Assembly: GCA_947627955.1 (NCBI GenBank)
Contig: CANQXZ010000001.1
Location: forward strand, 1-64,000
Length of the DNA: 64,000 nt
Reading direction: 5' to 3'
From: an uncultured Clostridia bacterium
GTDB lineage: Bacteria; Bacillota; Clostridia; Christensenellales; Borkfalkiaceae
How positions within the stretch are numbered: the first letter of the stretch is position 1; every line of letters begins with the position of its first letter. Made by a program: the position numbers and the translations under genes. Shown here piece after piece: positions 16,137 to 24,682 of the stretch. Below the pieces are notes generated by a model. That model was not told where the DNA came from. It did no database searches and was given only the letters and a program-made list of their open reading frames with translations.

Positions 16137-16886
16137 ATGGAAAATGTCGACCCGTCCGCCGTCCGCATATGCTTTTTCGATAGCGGCATAGGCGGACTTA
16201 ACTTGCTTTCCAAATGCGCTTTTAAATACGGCTTTTGCGACTATGCCTATGTGGCGGACAACTACAACGTCCCCTACGGCGGGCTTCCGCACGAGAAGAT
16301 CTTCGCCCTTGCCGACGAAAAATTTTCCTTTATCGAAAAGCTGGACCCTACCGCCGCCGTGATAGCCTGCAACACGGTCACCGCCGAGTGCGTCGACCGC
16401 CTGAGGGAAAAATACGATTTCCCCATAATCGGCATACAGCCCGCCGTAAAGCCCGCAGCCGCCACGGGCGCGGAATGTCTCGTGCTCGCCACGCCCGCAA
16501 CGGCGCGCAGCGAAAAGCTCGCGGCTCTTGTTAAAGAATACGGTCGCGGGCGCGCACGCGTTGCCGCCTGTCCCGACCTCGCCGCCTATATCGAAAACAA
16601 CATATTTTCCCTCGACGAGAACAGGGTCGCCGCAATGCTTCCCGAGGCGGAGTGCGGCGCGGTCGTGCTCGGCTGCACCCACTACATATTTGTGTCGGAA
16701 GTCATTTTACGGCGTTATAACTGCCCCGTTTTCGACGGAACCGACGGTACGGTCGACAGGATCGCGAAAATTGCTGGGATTTTTGACCACCAAAGCGACA
16801 GGAGGGGAGAAGTGGCGTTTTACGGCGGAAATTGCCTGAAAAACATGCAAATCTACAATTTTTTGACTTCGCGAAAAGGCGGCTGA
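16137..16886 (+). CDS. murI: Glutamate racemase
   Basis: Makes D-glutamate for peptidoglycan. Catalytic cysteines are C78 in ACNTVTA and the cysteine of LGCTHY (near 181); the N-terminal FFDSGIGG and DNYNVPYG segments bind substrate. Length 249 is slightly short but complete. There is no Shine-Dalgarno sequence: the 20 bases before ATG are AT-rich, with a TATAAA at 16122-16127 only 9 bases upstream, suggesting a leaderless message. It lies just upstream of the dcw cluster but is separated from mraZ by that operon's promoter. Confidence 0.94.
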   Translation: MENVDPSAVRICFFDSGIGGLNLLSKCAFKYGFCDYAYVADNYNVPYGGLPHEKIFALADEKFSFIEKLDPTAAVIACNTVTAECVDRLREKYDFPIIGIQPAVKPAAATGAECLVLATPATARSEKLAALVKEYGRGRARVAACPDLAAYIENNIFSLDENRVAAMLPEAECGAVVLGCTHYIFVSEVILRRYNCPVFDGTDGTVDRIAKIAGIFDHQSDRRGEVAFYGGNCLKNMQIYNFLTSRKGG

Positions 16887-16895
16887 TGGCTTAGA

Positions 16896-16961
16896 GTGGT
16901 TTTAAATCACATAATTTTTAAATTTTTTTCTAAAAATTTGCCAAAGGTGGTTGACAGTGGT
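16896..16961 (+). promoter_or_regulatory. Candidate MraZ operator (GTGGT direct repeats)
   Basis: GTGGT occurs at 16947-16951 and again at 16957-16961, exactly 10 bases apart and bracketing the -35 element, with a third copy at 16896-16900, 51 bases (about five helical turns) upstream. MraZ proteins are known to bind short GTG/TGGG-type direct repeats with one-turn spacing in front of their own gene, so this is a likely autoregulatory site. Confidence 0.6.
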
Positions 16962-16979
16962 CAATTTATGTTGTATACT
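16951..16979 (+). promoter_or_regulatory. Sigma-A promoter of the dcw cluster
   Basis: Consensus TTGACA (16951-16956), 17 bases, TATACT (16974-16979); transcription start near 16986, leaving a leader of about 17 bases before mraZ. Confidence 0.88.
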
Positions 16980-17002
16980 TTGATTACTCAGCGGTTTTGG
17001 AA

Positions 17003-17488
17003 ATGAATACGAAATACCTTACCGGCTCGTACTATCATACGGTCGACGGAAAAAACAGAATAAGGATCCCCTCCAAGATCAAGTCGGATATGTTCCCCGA
17101 GGACAAGTCCGAAGAGTGCGGGGAGGAAAAGCAGGAAGGCGGCAAGTTTTGCGTTTATTTCCGTGCCGGCAAGGGCAAGTGCATTTCGGTGTACACCGAA
17201 GAGACCGTCAATGAACTGCTCGAAAAGATAGCCTATATAAAGGAGTCCGACGACGAGATGTATTGGGCGGCAAGCGTTTATGCGAGCTCTTTCAAACTTG
17301 TCGAGAGCGACCCGCAGGGCAGACTCGTAATACCCAACGACTACAAGGAATACGCCGAAATAGATAAGGACATCGTGATCTGCGGCAACATAAACCACGT
17401 GGACATCTGGTCGCAGAAAAACTACAGCGAACATCTCAAGACTCAGAACCTCGACCTTACGAGCGTAATAAAGAAATTGGGACTTTAA
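17003..17488 (+). CDS. mraZ: Transcriptional regulator MraZ
   Basis: AbrB-like-fold DNA-binding protein that represses the dcw operon and is its usual first gene. YYHTVDGKNRIRIPSK (10-25) and the second repeat SDPQGRLVIP are the two conserved cores. Length 161, a little long because of an acidic Glu/Lys/Gly-rich insert at about residues 30-46 after the first core. ATG 17003 is preferred over TTG 16997; the ribosome-binding sequence is weak (GGAA close to the start). rsmH follows after 1 base. Confidence 0.93.
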   Translation: MNTKYLTGSYYHTVDGKNRIRIPSKIKSDMFPEDKSEECGEEKQEGGKFCVYFRAGKGKCISVYTEETVNELLEKIAYIKESDDEMYWAASVYASSFKLVESDPQGRLVIPNDYKEYAEIDKDIVICGNINHVDIWSQKNYSEHLKTQNLDLTSVIKKLGL

Positions 17489-17489
17489 G

Positions 17490-18431
17490 ATGATTGCGTT
17501 CGGACACATTCCGGTCATGCTGGAAGAGTGCATGAGCGGGCTGGCTTTAAAGAGCGGCGGGACGTATTTCGACGGCACCGTAGGCGGCGCGGGACACTCC
17601 TTTGAGATTTTGAAGCGGACGTCGCCCGACGGAAAACTGATAGCATGCGATCTCGACGACGAGGCGATAGCGGCGGCGGACGAGAGATTGGCGCCCTTTA
17701 CGGGCAGATACAGGATATTCAAATCCAATTACAAAAATTACGGTGAAATTTTTGCCGAAGCGGGCATAGACGGACTTGACGGCATACTTCTCGATTTCGG
17801 CGTATCGAGTCACCAGCTCGACGACGCAAAGAGAGGGTTCAGCTATATGCAGCCGGACGCGCCGCTGGATATGCGGATGGACAAAACGCAGCCGCTTACG
17901 GCGGAACACATCGTAAACAACTATTCCCAACGCGACCTTGCAAGGATACTGAGGGAGTACGGAGAAGAGAAATTCGCAGCGGAAATCGCGGCAAACATAG
18001 TTAAGGCGCGCACCCGAAGCGCAATAACAAAGAGCGGCGAACTTGCTGATATAATAGAGGGCAGTATTCCTGCCAGATTCAAGCAGAACGGACCGGCGGC
18101 AAGAAAGACCTTTCAAGCCGTGAGGATAGCGGTGAACGGAGAACTCGACGGATTGTACGACTGCGTTTTAGGGCTTACCCGAAGCCTCAAAAAGGGCGGA
18201 CGTATCGCGATTTTGACCTTTCATTCGCTTGAAGACAGAATTGTAAAGCAGGCGTTCAGATTTCTTGAAACGGACTGCATTTGCGATAAAAGCCTTCCCG
18301 TCTGCGTCTGCGGCAAGAAGAGGGAGATAGAGATAATCACCCCCAAGCCCTTGACGGCGAGCGTAAAGGAGCTGGCAATGAACCCCCGCTCTAAAAGCGC
18401 AAAACTGCGGATAGCACAGAAAATAATATGA
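17490..18431 (+). CDS. rsmH: 16S rRNA (cytosine-1402-N4) methyltransferase
   Basis: SAM-dependent enzyme methylating C1402 of 16S rRNA, formerly MraW. GHIPVMLEE at the N-terminus, the SAM-binding DGTVGGAGHS, and LDFGVSSHQLDDAKRGFSY are diagnostic; RIAILTFHSLEDRIVK lies in the C-terminal half. Length 313 is normal. It starts 1 base after mraZ in the standard dcw order. Confidence 0.97.
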   Translation: MIAFGHIPVMLEECMSGLALKSGGTYFDGTVGGAGHSFEILKRTSPDGKLIACDLDDEAIAAADERLAPFTGRYRIFKSNYKNYGEIFAEAGIDGLDGILLDFGVSSHQLDDAKRGFSYMQPDAPLDMRMDKTQPLTAEHIVNNYSQRDLARILREYGEEKFAAEIAANIVKARTRSAITKSGELADIIEGSIPARFKQNGPAARKTFQAVRIAVNGELDGLYDCVLGLTRSLKKGGRIAILTFHSLEDRIVKQAFRFLETDCICDKSLPVCVCGKKREIEIITPKPLTASVKELAMNPRSKSAKLRIAQKII

Positions 18432-18452
18432 TAAGTGCGATAAGGAGAAAAT

Positions 18453-19157
18453 ATGTCAGTCGCAACACCCGTTTTGGAAAGAAGAACAGAGACAGAGGAA
18501 GAGACGCCCGTACGCAGGTATCCTACGAGAGAAGAGGACGCCTTGCACAATTCGCTTATCGGGGAGAGGTATGCCAAGCTCATAAATCCCGAGTTCACTA
18601 TGAGAGATCTGCGCGCGGAAGATGTGTCCGCAACGGTGCAGGAGCCCGTGCAGGAAGAGGCGCAGCCCAAAGTTGAACCCGCCAAGCCCGAGCTCATAAC
18701 CAACGCCCGCGCAGATTCGTATATCTTCCGTGCGGACAGCTTTGTAAACAATAATAAGACGCAGCCCGAAACGGCTGTGCAGAATAGCGAGGAAGAGGAA
18801 AACGAGGATCTTCGCCCCACTTCCACAACTATTCAATATAAGACGACAGACGTCAAAAAGACGGAAGAAGAGGGCAAGATATCAAACGTAAGCGCGGAAA
18901 AGCGCGTAGGTTTGTCAAAGCGCGACAAGATAATCGTCGCCGTCGTTGTCTCGGTCATCGTAGCCTTATTTGTGCTCATAATCGTAAACTCGGCTATAAT
19001 ATCGGGGTTAAACAGCGATTTGAGCTCTCTTCAATCGTCTTTGAACAACGCCCACATAGGGCTTGGCGCCATACAGGACGAGAGATCGGAATATCTTTTG
19101 ACGCTTGAAGAAAAGGTCAAGACGCTTGCCGAAAGTCTCGGAATGGTCAAAAACTAA
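18453..19157 (+). CDS. FtsL-like bitopic division protein
   Basis: Placed where ftsL normally stands, between rsmH and ftsI. The 234 residues comprise a long charged, Glu/Pro-rich cytoplasmic part (1-155), one transmembrane helix (about 160-180) and a short extracytoplasmic leucine-repeat coiled coil (about 186-230). That topology is FtsL-like; sequence similarity alone would not prove it. Ordinary FtsL has a short N-terminus, so the 155-residue tail is unusual. AAGGAG stands 6 bases before the ATG. Confidence 0.65.
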   Translation: MSVATPVLERRTETEEETPVRRYPTREEDALHNSLIGERYAKLINPEFTMRDLRAEDVSATVQEPVQEEAQPKVEPAKPELITNARADSYIFRADSFVNNNKTQPETAVQNSEEEENEDLRPTSTTIQYKTTDVKKTEEEGKISNVSAEKRVGLSKRDKIIVAVVVSVIVALFVLIIVNSAIISGLNSDLSSLQSSLNNAHIGLGAIQDERSEYLLTLEEKVKTLAESLGMVKN

Positions 19158-19172
19158 TAAAGGGGAGACCTT

Positions 19173-20939
19173 ATCATCAGAAAGATTGATAAATACGGTT
19201 TTTCAACCACAGTCATACAAAAGAGGTTATTGTCGATAGCATTGGCAATAACCTTTATTTTTTGTATTATCGTCGCGAGGCTTATATACGTACAGCTCGC
19301 ATGGAGCGCCGAACTGACACTGCGCGCCGCCGACCAATGGAACAGGGAAATACCCGTCATTGCAGGCAGGGGCACGATCACGGACAGGAACGGTGAAGTG
19401 CTCGCGGGCAACAGGACCACGTACAGCGTTTTTCTGAGACCGAACGCCGTGAAAAACGCCGAATATGCCGCGACCGTGCTCGGCGCGATCTTCGGCACAG
19501 ACGCGGCGGCGCTCCTTTCGAAGATAAACGGCGGCAAGGTATCGGAGATAACCGTGGCGAGGCAAGCCGATAAGAGCAAGATAGAAAAGATGTGCTCTTA
19601 CGGGCTCGACGGGGTGTACTATGCGCGCGATAATTCGAGGACGTACGCCTATAACGAGGCGCTCTGTCAGGTTCTGGGCTTCACCGCTTCGGACAGTTCG
19701 GGCGTGACGGGCATTGAAAAGTATTACGACGAATTTCTTCGCGGCACGGACGGCGAGATAGCCTATTCCACGGACATAGTCGGGGTGGAGACCGAGCCTC
19801 CAAAAATAGTTTACCGGGAAGCCGCCGACGGCAACGAAGTGCGGCTTACCATAGACATAGACATACAGCTCGCGGCGGAAAACGCCGTGCGCTCGGTTTA
19901 TTTATCTACCCAAGCCAAAGCCGCGTCGTGCGTGGTGCTTGACCCTGAAAACTTCGAGATACTCGCCATGGTGAACGTGCCGTCGTACGACCTCAACGAC
20001 GTGCCGAGGGATGACGCCGACAAGCTGAACGCGCTGTCGCGGAACGTGCTCGTGAGCGATATTTACGAGCCGGGGTCGACGTTCAAGGTGGTTACCGCCG
20101 CGGCGAACATAGAGGAATATCTCAGCGGCAACCCCAAGGCGTTCTCTAATTCGTACGTGTTTAACAGCAGCCGTACGAGGACGGTCGACGGCACAAAGAT
20201 CAAGTGCTGGTCGGACCACGCCAACGGCAAGCACTCCAACCAGACCCTTGCGACGGCGCTCAACAACAGCTGCAACCCCTGTTTTACGGATATCGCGCTC
20301 TCGCTCGGCAGCGAAACCTTTTACAGATATCTGGACAGATTCGGTTTCGGCAACGTCACGGGATTGGACTTTTCGGGCGAAGCGCTCGGAATGCTCGTGC
20401 CCGAAACGGCTGTCCGCGCATGCGATCTGGCGAGGATAGGTTTCGGGCAGACCGTCGCGGTGACTGGCATACAGCTCGCCTGCGCCGTCGCCGCCGCCGT
20501 AAACGGAGGGAATTATTATCTGCCGCATATTTTGAAGAGCGTCATCTCTCCCGACGGCAACAGCGTTTCGGAGAACGTCCCCGTCCTGAAAAACAGGGTC
20601 ATAAGCGAAGAGGCGTCTTCCATACTTGCGGAAATGCTCGAGGGCGTCGTGAAAGAGGGCAGCGGCAAGCACGCCTATATCGAAGGTTACAGGGTAGGCG
20701 GCAAGACGGGCACTGCGCAAAAATACGAAAACGGTCACGTCGCCCAGGGGAAGTATGTGTCCTCGTTCACGGGATTTTTCCCCGCCAACGACCCCCGATA
20801 TCTCGCCCTCGTCATAGTAGACGAGCCGCAGGGGGTCTATTACGGCAGTACCGTAGCCGCTCCCGTGGCGAAAGAGATCTTTGAGGACATAATCGAAATC
20901 AAAAAAATACAACCATACGAACAGGCGGTGAAAAAATGA
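19173..20939 (+). CDS. ftsI: Division-type transpeptidase PBP (FtsI/SpoVD class)
   Basis: Class B penicillin-binding protein that cross-links septal peptidoglycan. One N-terminal membrane helix, a dimerisation domain beginning RGTITDRNGEVLA, then the transpeptidase motifs STFK, SCN and KTG in order. No PASTA domains. No ATG, GTG or TTG fits the ribosome-binding sequence AGGGGAG at 19161-19167; the first suitable codon is ATC at 19173 (588 residues), giving a basic N-terminus IRKIDKYG. The alternative TTG at 19230 would remove these residues and start inside the membrane helix. murE overlaps by 4 bases. Confidence 0.88.
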   Translation: MIRKIDKYGFSTTVIQKRLLSIALAITFIFCIIVARLIYVQLAWSAELTLRAADQWNREIPVIAGRGTITDRNGEVLAGNRTTYSVFLRPNAVKNAEYAATVLGAIFGTDAAALLSKINGGKVSEITVARQADKSKIEKMCSYGLDGVYYARDNSRTYAYNEALCQVLGFTASDSSGVTGIEKYYDEFLRGTDGEIAYSTDIVGVETEPPKIVYREAADGNEVRLTIDIDIQLAAENAVRSVYLSTQAKAASCVVLDPENFEILAMVNVPSYDLNDVPRDDADKLNALSRNVLVSDIYEPGSTFKVVTAAANIEEYLSGNPKAFSNSYVFNSSRTRTVDGTKIKCWSDHANGKHSNQTLATALNNSCNPCFTDIALSLGSETFYRYLDRFGFGNVTGLDFSGEALGMLVPETAVRACDLARIGFGQTVAVTGIQLACAVAAAVNGGNYYLPHILKSVISPDGNSVSENVPVLKNRVISEEASSILAEMLEGVVKEGSGKHAYIEGYRVGGKTGTAQKYENGHVAQGKYVSSFTGFFPANDPRYLALVIVDEPQGVYYGSTVAAPVAKEIFEDIIEIKKIQPYEQAVKK

Positions 20940-22375
20940 AACTTTCCGAACTTCTCGCACAGGCGGGCATAGAGTACGCCCCCGGCGCGTCCGACGCGCA
21001 GATAAGCGGGATATGCACTGACAGCCGAATGATAAAAAAGGGCGATCTGTTTATCGCGTACAGGGGCTCGCGCTTCGATTCGCATACAAAAATACCCGAA
21101 GCCGTAAACGGTGGGTGCGCCGCCGTGATATGCGAGCGGAAAGAGAATATTTCCGTTCCGTGCATATGCGTGCCGTCGGCGAGGGGAGCCATCGCGCCTC
21201 TTGCACGCGCGTTTTACGGATTTTCGGACAAAAAGCTCAAACTCGTCGCGGTGACGGGCACAAACGGGAAAACCACTACCACTTATATGCTCGCCGAGAT
21301 ATTCAAGGCGGCAAAGAAGAAGGTAGGGGTCATGGGAACGCTCGGGATAAGCTATTCAAACAAGTTCGTGGCGCCCGAGCTGACTACGCCCGACCCCGTG
21401 TACATGCACTCGGTGTTCAAGGATATGGCGGATTGCGGCGTGGAATATGTGTTCATGGAGGTCTCGGCGCACGCGCTGTACTTCGACAAGATAGGGGGTC
21501 TCGTTTTCGATGCGGGCATATTCACCAACTGCACGCAGGACCACCTCGATTTTTTCGGGGATATGAAAAGCTATGCCGAATGCAAAAAATTGCTGTTCAA
21601 AGAGAGGAGATGCCGCTATGCCGTCGTCAATTCGGACGACAAACTCGGGATCGACCTCTCCGAAAAGCTGAAAAACTGCATTACATACGGGCTTGAAAAT
21701 CCCGCCGACGTATTCGCCGTGGACATAGAGGAAAGGATAAACGGCACTTCCTTCGTCATAAATCTCTTCGACGAACTGTACGAGATACGTCTCGGCATCC
21801 CCGCGCGGCACAATGTGTACAACGCCATGGCGGCTGCCGCATGCGCAAAGATGCTCGGGATAGGTACGTCCGCGATAGCGAGGGGGCTCGGAAATTTGAA
21901 AAGCGTCCGCGGAAGGCTCGAACATGTTGCCAAATTCAACGGGGCTGACATATTCGTCGACTTTGCGCATACGCCGGACGGGCTGGAAAAATCTCTCGCG
22001 TCCTTAAAGGGTCTGTGCAAGGGGAAGCTGATATGCCTTTTCGGCTGCGGCGGCAACCGCGACAGGGGCAAGAGACCGCTCATGGGGGAAGTCGCGGCAA
22101 AATACGCCGATTTTTGCGTTATCACGAGCGACAACCCGAGATATGAAGAGCCGTTCGACATAATTTCGGAGATAGTGGAGGGCGTGAAAGCGCATACCAA
22201 CAACTACGTCACGGTGACGGAGAGGGAATCCGCCACGGAGTACGCCGTGAGACTGCTCGAACCGGGAGATATCCTGCTCGTTGCGGGGAAAGGCGGAGAA
22301 CACTATCAGGAGATAATGGGTATAAAACACAGTTATGACGACAATACAGTAATCAAAAAGATAATCGGCGATTAA
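20936..22375 (+). CDS. murE: UDP-MurNAc-tripeptide synthetase (meso-DAP adding)
   Basis: Adds the third residue to the peptidoglycan stem peptide. ATP loop TGTNGKTTTT (near 104-113), a substrate-binding QDHLDFFGDM region and, decisively, DNPR (near 399-402), the signature of enzymes that use meso-diaminopimelate and not lysine. Length 479. It overlaps ftsI by 4 bases (ATGA) and abuts mraY, where many genomes carry murF between them; none is present here. Confidence 0.96.
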   Translation: MKLSELLAQAGIEYAPGASDAQISGICTDSRMIKKGDLFIAYRGSRFDSHTKIPEAVNGGCAAVICERKENISVPCICVPSARGAIAPLARAFYGFSDKKLKLVAVTGTNGKTTTTYMLAEIFKAAKKKVGVMGTLGISYSNKFVAPELTTPDPVYMHSVFKDMADCGVEYVFMEVSAHALYFDKIGGLVFDAGIFTNCTQDHLDFFGDMKSYAECKKLLFKERRCRYAVVNSDDKLGIDLSEKLKNCITYGLENPADVFAVDIEERINGTSFVINLFDELYEIRLGIPARHNVYNAMAAAACAKMLGIGTSAIARGLGNLKSVRGRLEHVAKFNGADIFVDFAHTPDGLEKSLASLKGLCKGKLICLFGCGGNRDRGKRPLMGEVAAKYADFCVITSDNPRYEEPFDIISEIVEGVKAHTNNYVTVTERESATEYAVRLLEPGDILLVAGKGGEHYQEIMGIKHSYDDNTVIKKIIGD

Positions 22376-23317
22376 ATGAAGATAATACTTGCCTGCATAC
22401 TCGGCGCATTCTGCCTTTCGTTTATATTCGTGCTCGTCGAGCTTCCCCTGCTGCGCAAATTGAAAGCGGGACAGTACATTCTCGGATACGTAAAGGAACA
22501 CAAGTCCAAAAACGGCACGCCCACGATGGGCGGGCTCGCATTCGTCGCCGCAATCGTGATAGTCGGGCTGATCGTGAGTGGAACGGGCAACGGCAGGGCA
22601 AATCTCACGCTCGCGATCACGGCGGGCTTTACGCTCGTCGGGTTTTTGGACGATTTTCTGAAAATTTATCGCAAGGAAAACGAGGGGCTGAGCCCCATGC
22701 AGAAGATATTCTTTCAGGCGGCGATCGCGGCGGTGGCGGCGGTATATTGCTATGTCAACGGCATAACGTACGTGAATATCCCTTTCACAAAGCTCTCGCT
22801 CGACATAGAGTGGGGGATAATCCCGCTCGTAGCCTTCATATTCGTCGCCACGGTAAACTGCGTCAATTTGACCGACGGGCTGGACGGGCTTGCGGGAGGG
22901 ACAAGCTGCGCATGCCTCTTTATTCTCGGGTTGATGCTGTCCTTTTTGGGCTCGGACTTGAATGGGCTCTGTTTCGTCGCCGTCGGGGCGGTAGCTGCGT
23001 TCCTTGTGTTCAACACCAACAGGGCTTCCGTATTTATGGGCGACACGGGTTCGCTTGCGCTCGGAGGCCTTATATCCTCTCTCTTCGTGTTTTCGGGCAA
23101 CTCGCTATATATTCCGTTCGTCGGCATAATGTTCGTGGTTTCAGGCATAACCGTCATAATACAGGTAATATATTATAAACGGACAAGGAAGAGAGTGTTT
23201 CTGATGGCGCCCGTGCATCACCATTTCCAGATGAAGGGCTATTCGGAGAGCAAGATCGCATTTGCGTATTTTACGATAACGCTCCTTGCGGGAACAATTC
23301 TTTTGCTTTTCATGTGA
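22376..23317 (+). CDS. mraY: Phospho-MurNAc-pentapeptide transferase
   Basis: Integral membrane enzyme that makes lipid I. Ten or so hydrophobic helices; the catalytic LDDFLK motif, the NLTDGLDGLA motif and the cytoplasmic PVHHHFQMKG loop are all present. Length 313 is typical. The ATG is the base after the murE stop. Confidence 0.97.
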   Translation: MKIILACILGAFCLSFIFVLVELPLLRKLKAGQYILGYVKEHKSKNGTPTMGGLAFVAAIVIVGLIVSGTGNGRANLTLAITAGFTLVGFLDDFLKIYRKENEGLSPMQKIFFQAAIAAVAAVYCYVNGITYVNIPFTKLSLDIEWGIIPLVAFIFVATVNCVNLTDGLDGLAGGTSCACLFILGLMLSFLGSDLNGLCFVAVGAVAAFLVFNTNRASVFMGDTGSLALGGLISSLFVFSGNSLYIPFVGIMFVVSGITVIIQVIYYKRTRKRVFLMAPVHHHFQMKGYSESKIAFAYFTITLLAGTILLLFM

Positions 23318-23323
23318 GGTAAA

Positions 23324-24682
23324 ATGTATTACGGCAATCAAAAATTTTTAGTGGCGGGTATGTCTAAATCGGGAGAGAGCAGCGCCCGCTTTTTGCTTGA
23401 AAGGGGCGCGGAGGTCTATATCTACGACGACGTGGTCAGCGAAAACGTCTCCGCAGTCTGCTTAAAACTCGAACAGCTCGGCGCGCACATGGTTTCTCCC
23501 GCCGAGATAGATACTTGCGCCTCTTTTTGCGACGTGCTCGTGCTCAGTCCGGGCATTCCGATAGACACGGCGCTTCCCGTGTCGTTCAGAAAACAGGGCA
23601 AGGCCATCATAGGCGAGGAGGAGCTCGCCGCGCTCTATCTTAGGGCAACGGCTATCGCCGTTACGGGCACCAACGGCAAAACGACTACCGTTACGATGCT
23701 CAACGACGTCTTGCAGGCGTGCGCAAAACACAGCGTTGCGTGCGGGAATATAGGCAATCCCTTGATAAAGGAGGTGGAAAACCTCTCGTTCGGGGACTTT
23801 GCGGTAATAGAGATCTCGTCTTTCCAGCTTGAGACCCTTTCGAGCCTCAGACCGCATATAGCCATAATAACCAACGTCGCGGAAGACCACCTGAACCGCC
23901 ACTACAACATGGAAAATTACATATTTCTCAAATCCAAGCTGCTGAAAAATTTGCGGGAAAGCGAGTACGCCGTCTTGAATTACGACGACCCTGTCGTGCG
24001 CGGGTTTGCGAAAAATTGCAAGGGCAAAACTGTATATTTTTCCATGCGCTCGCGTGTGGACGGCGCATATTTCGAGGACGGAAGTCTTTGGTTCATGGGC
24101 GAAAAATATCTCGACGCGTCCCAAATGACGGTCGGCGGAGAGCACAACATATACAACGCGCTTGCATGCGTTGCCGCCGCGGGGATACTCGGGCTCGACA
24201 AGGAGGCGGTCTCCCGCGCGCTGGCGGCGTTCAAAGGCGTAAGGCACCGCATCGAAAAGATACGCGAAGTCGGCGGGGTCACATACATAGACGACAGCAA
24301 GGGCACCAATTCCGACGCCACTGTAAAGGCGGCGCAGTCGATGAAGGAGCCCACGATCATTTTGCTCGGGGGCAAGGATAAGGGATACGACTATACGCCT
24401 CTTTTCGAAAGTCTCAAATCGACGCCCGTGGTCCATGCCGTGATATACGGCGAAAACCGCTTCAAAATGCTCAATGCGGCGTCGAACGCGGGTTTTTTCG
24501 GCTTTTCGCTCTGTTCGGAGTTTGCTACCGCCGTCAAACTCGCGCGCATAATCGCCAAGCCCGGGCAGTGCGTTCTTCTGAGCCCCGCAAGTTCGTCGTT
24601 CGACAGCTTTTCGAACTATGAAGAGCGGGGCGACGCTTTCAGGGCTTTGGTGGAGCGCATAGATGAAGACGGCGAAGAATAG
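23324..24682 (+). CDS. murD: UDP-MurNAc-L-alanine D-glutamate ligase
   Basis: Adds D-glutamate, the product of murI upstream. The ATP loop TGTNGKTTTV, the HLNRH segment and the C-terminal SPASSSFDSFSNYEERGD motif are characteristic. Length 452 is normal. GAGGT lies 5 bases before the ATG. Its last 20 bases overlap ftsW in another frame. Confidence 0.96.
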   Translation: MYYGNQKFLVAGMSKSGESSARFLLERGAEVYIYDDVVSENVSAVCLKLEQLGAHMVSPAEIDTCASFCDVLVLSPGIPIDTALPVSFRKQGKAIIGEEELAALYLRATAIAVTGTNGKTTTVTMLNDVLQACAKHSVACGNIGNPLIKEVENLSFGDFAVIEISSFQLETLSSLRPHIAIITNVAEDHLNRHYNMENYIFLKSKLLKNLRESEYAVLNYDDPVVRGFAKNCKGKTVYFSMRSRVDGAYFEDGSLWFMGEKYLDASQMTVGGEHNIYNALACVAAAGILGLDKEAVSRALAAFKGVRHRIEKIREVGGVTYIDDSKGTNSDATVKAAQSMKEPTIILLGGKDKGYDYTPLFESLKSTPVVHAVIYGENRFKMLNAASNAGFFGFSLCSEFATAVKLARIIAKPGQCVLLSPASSSFDSFSNYEERGDAFRALVERIDEDGEE

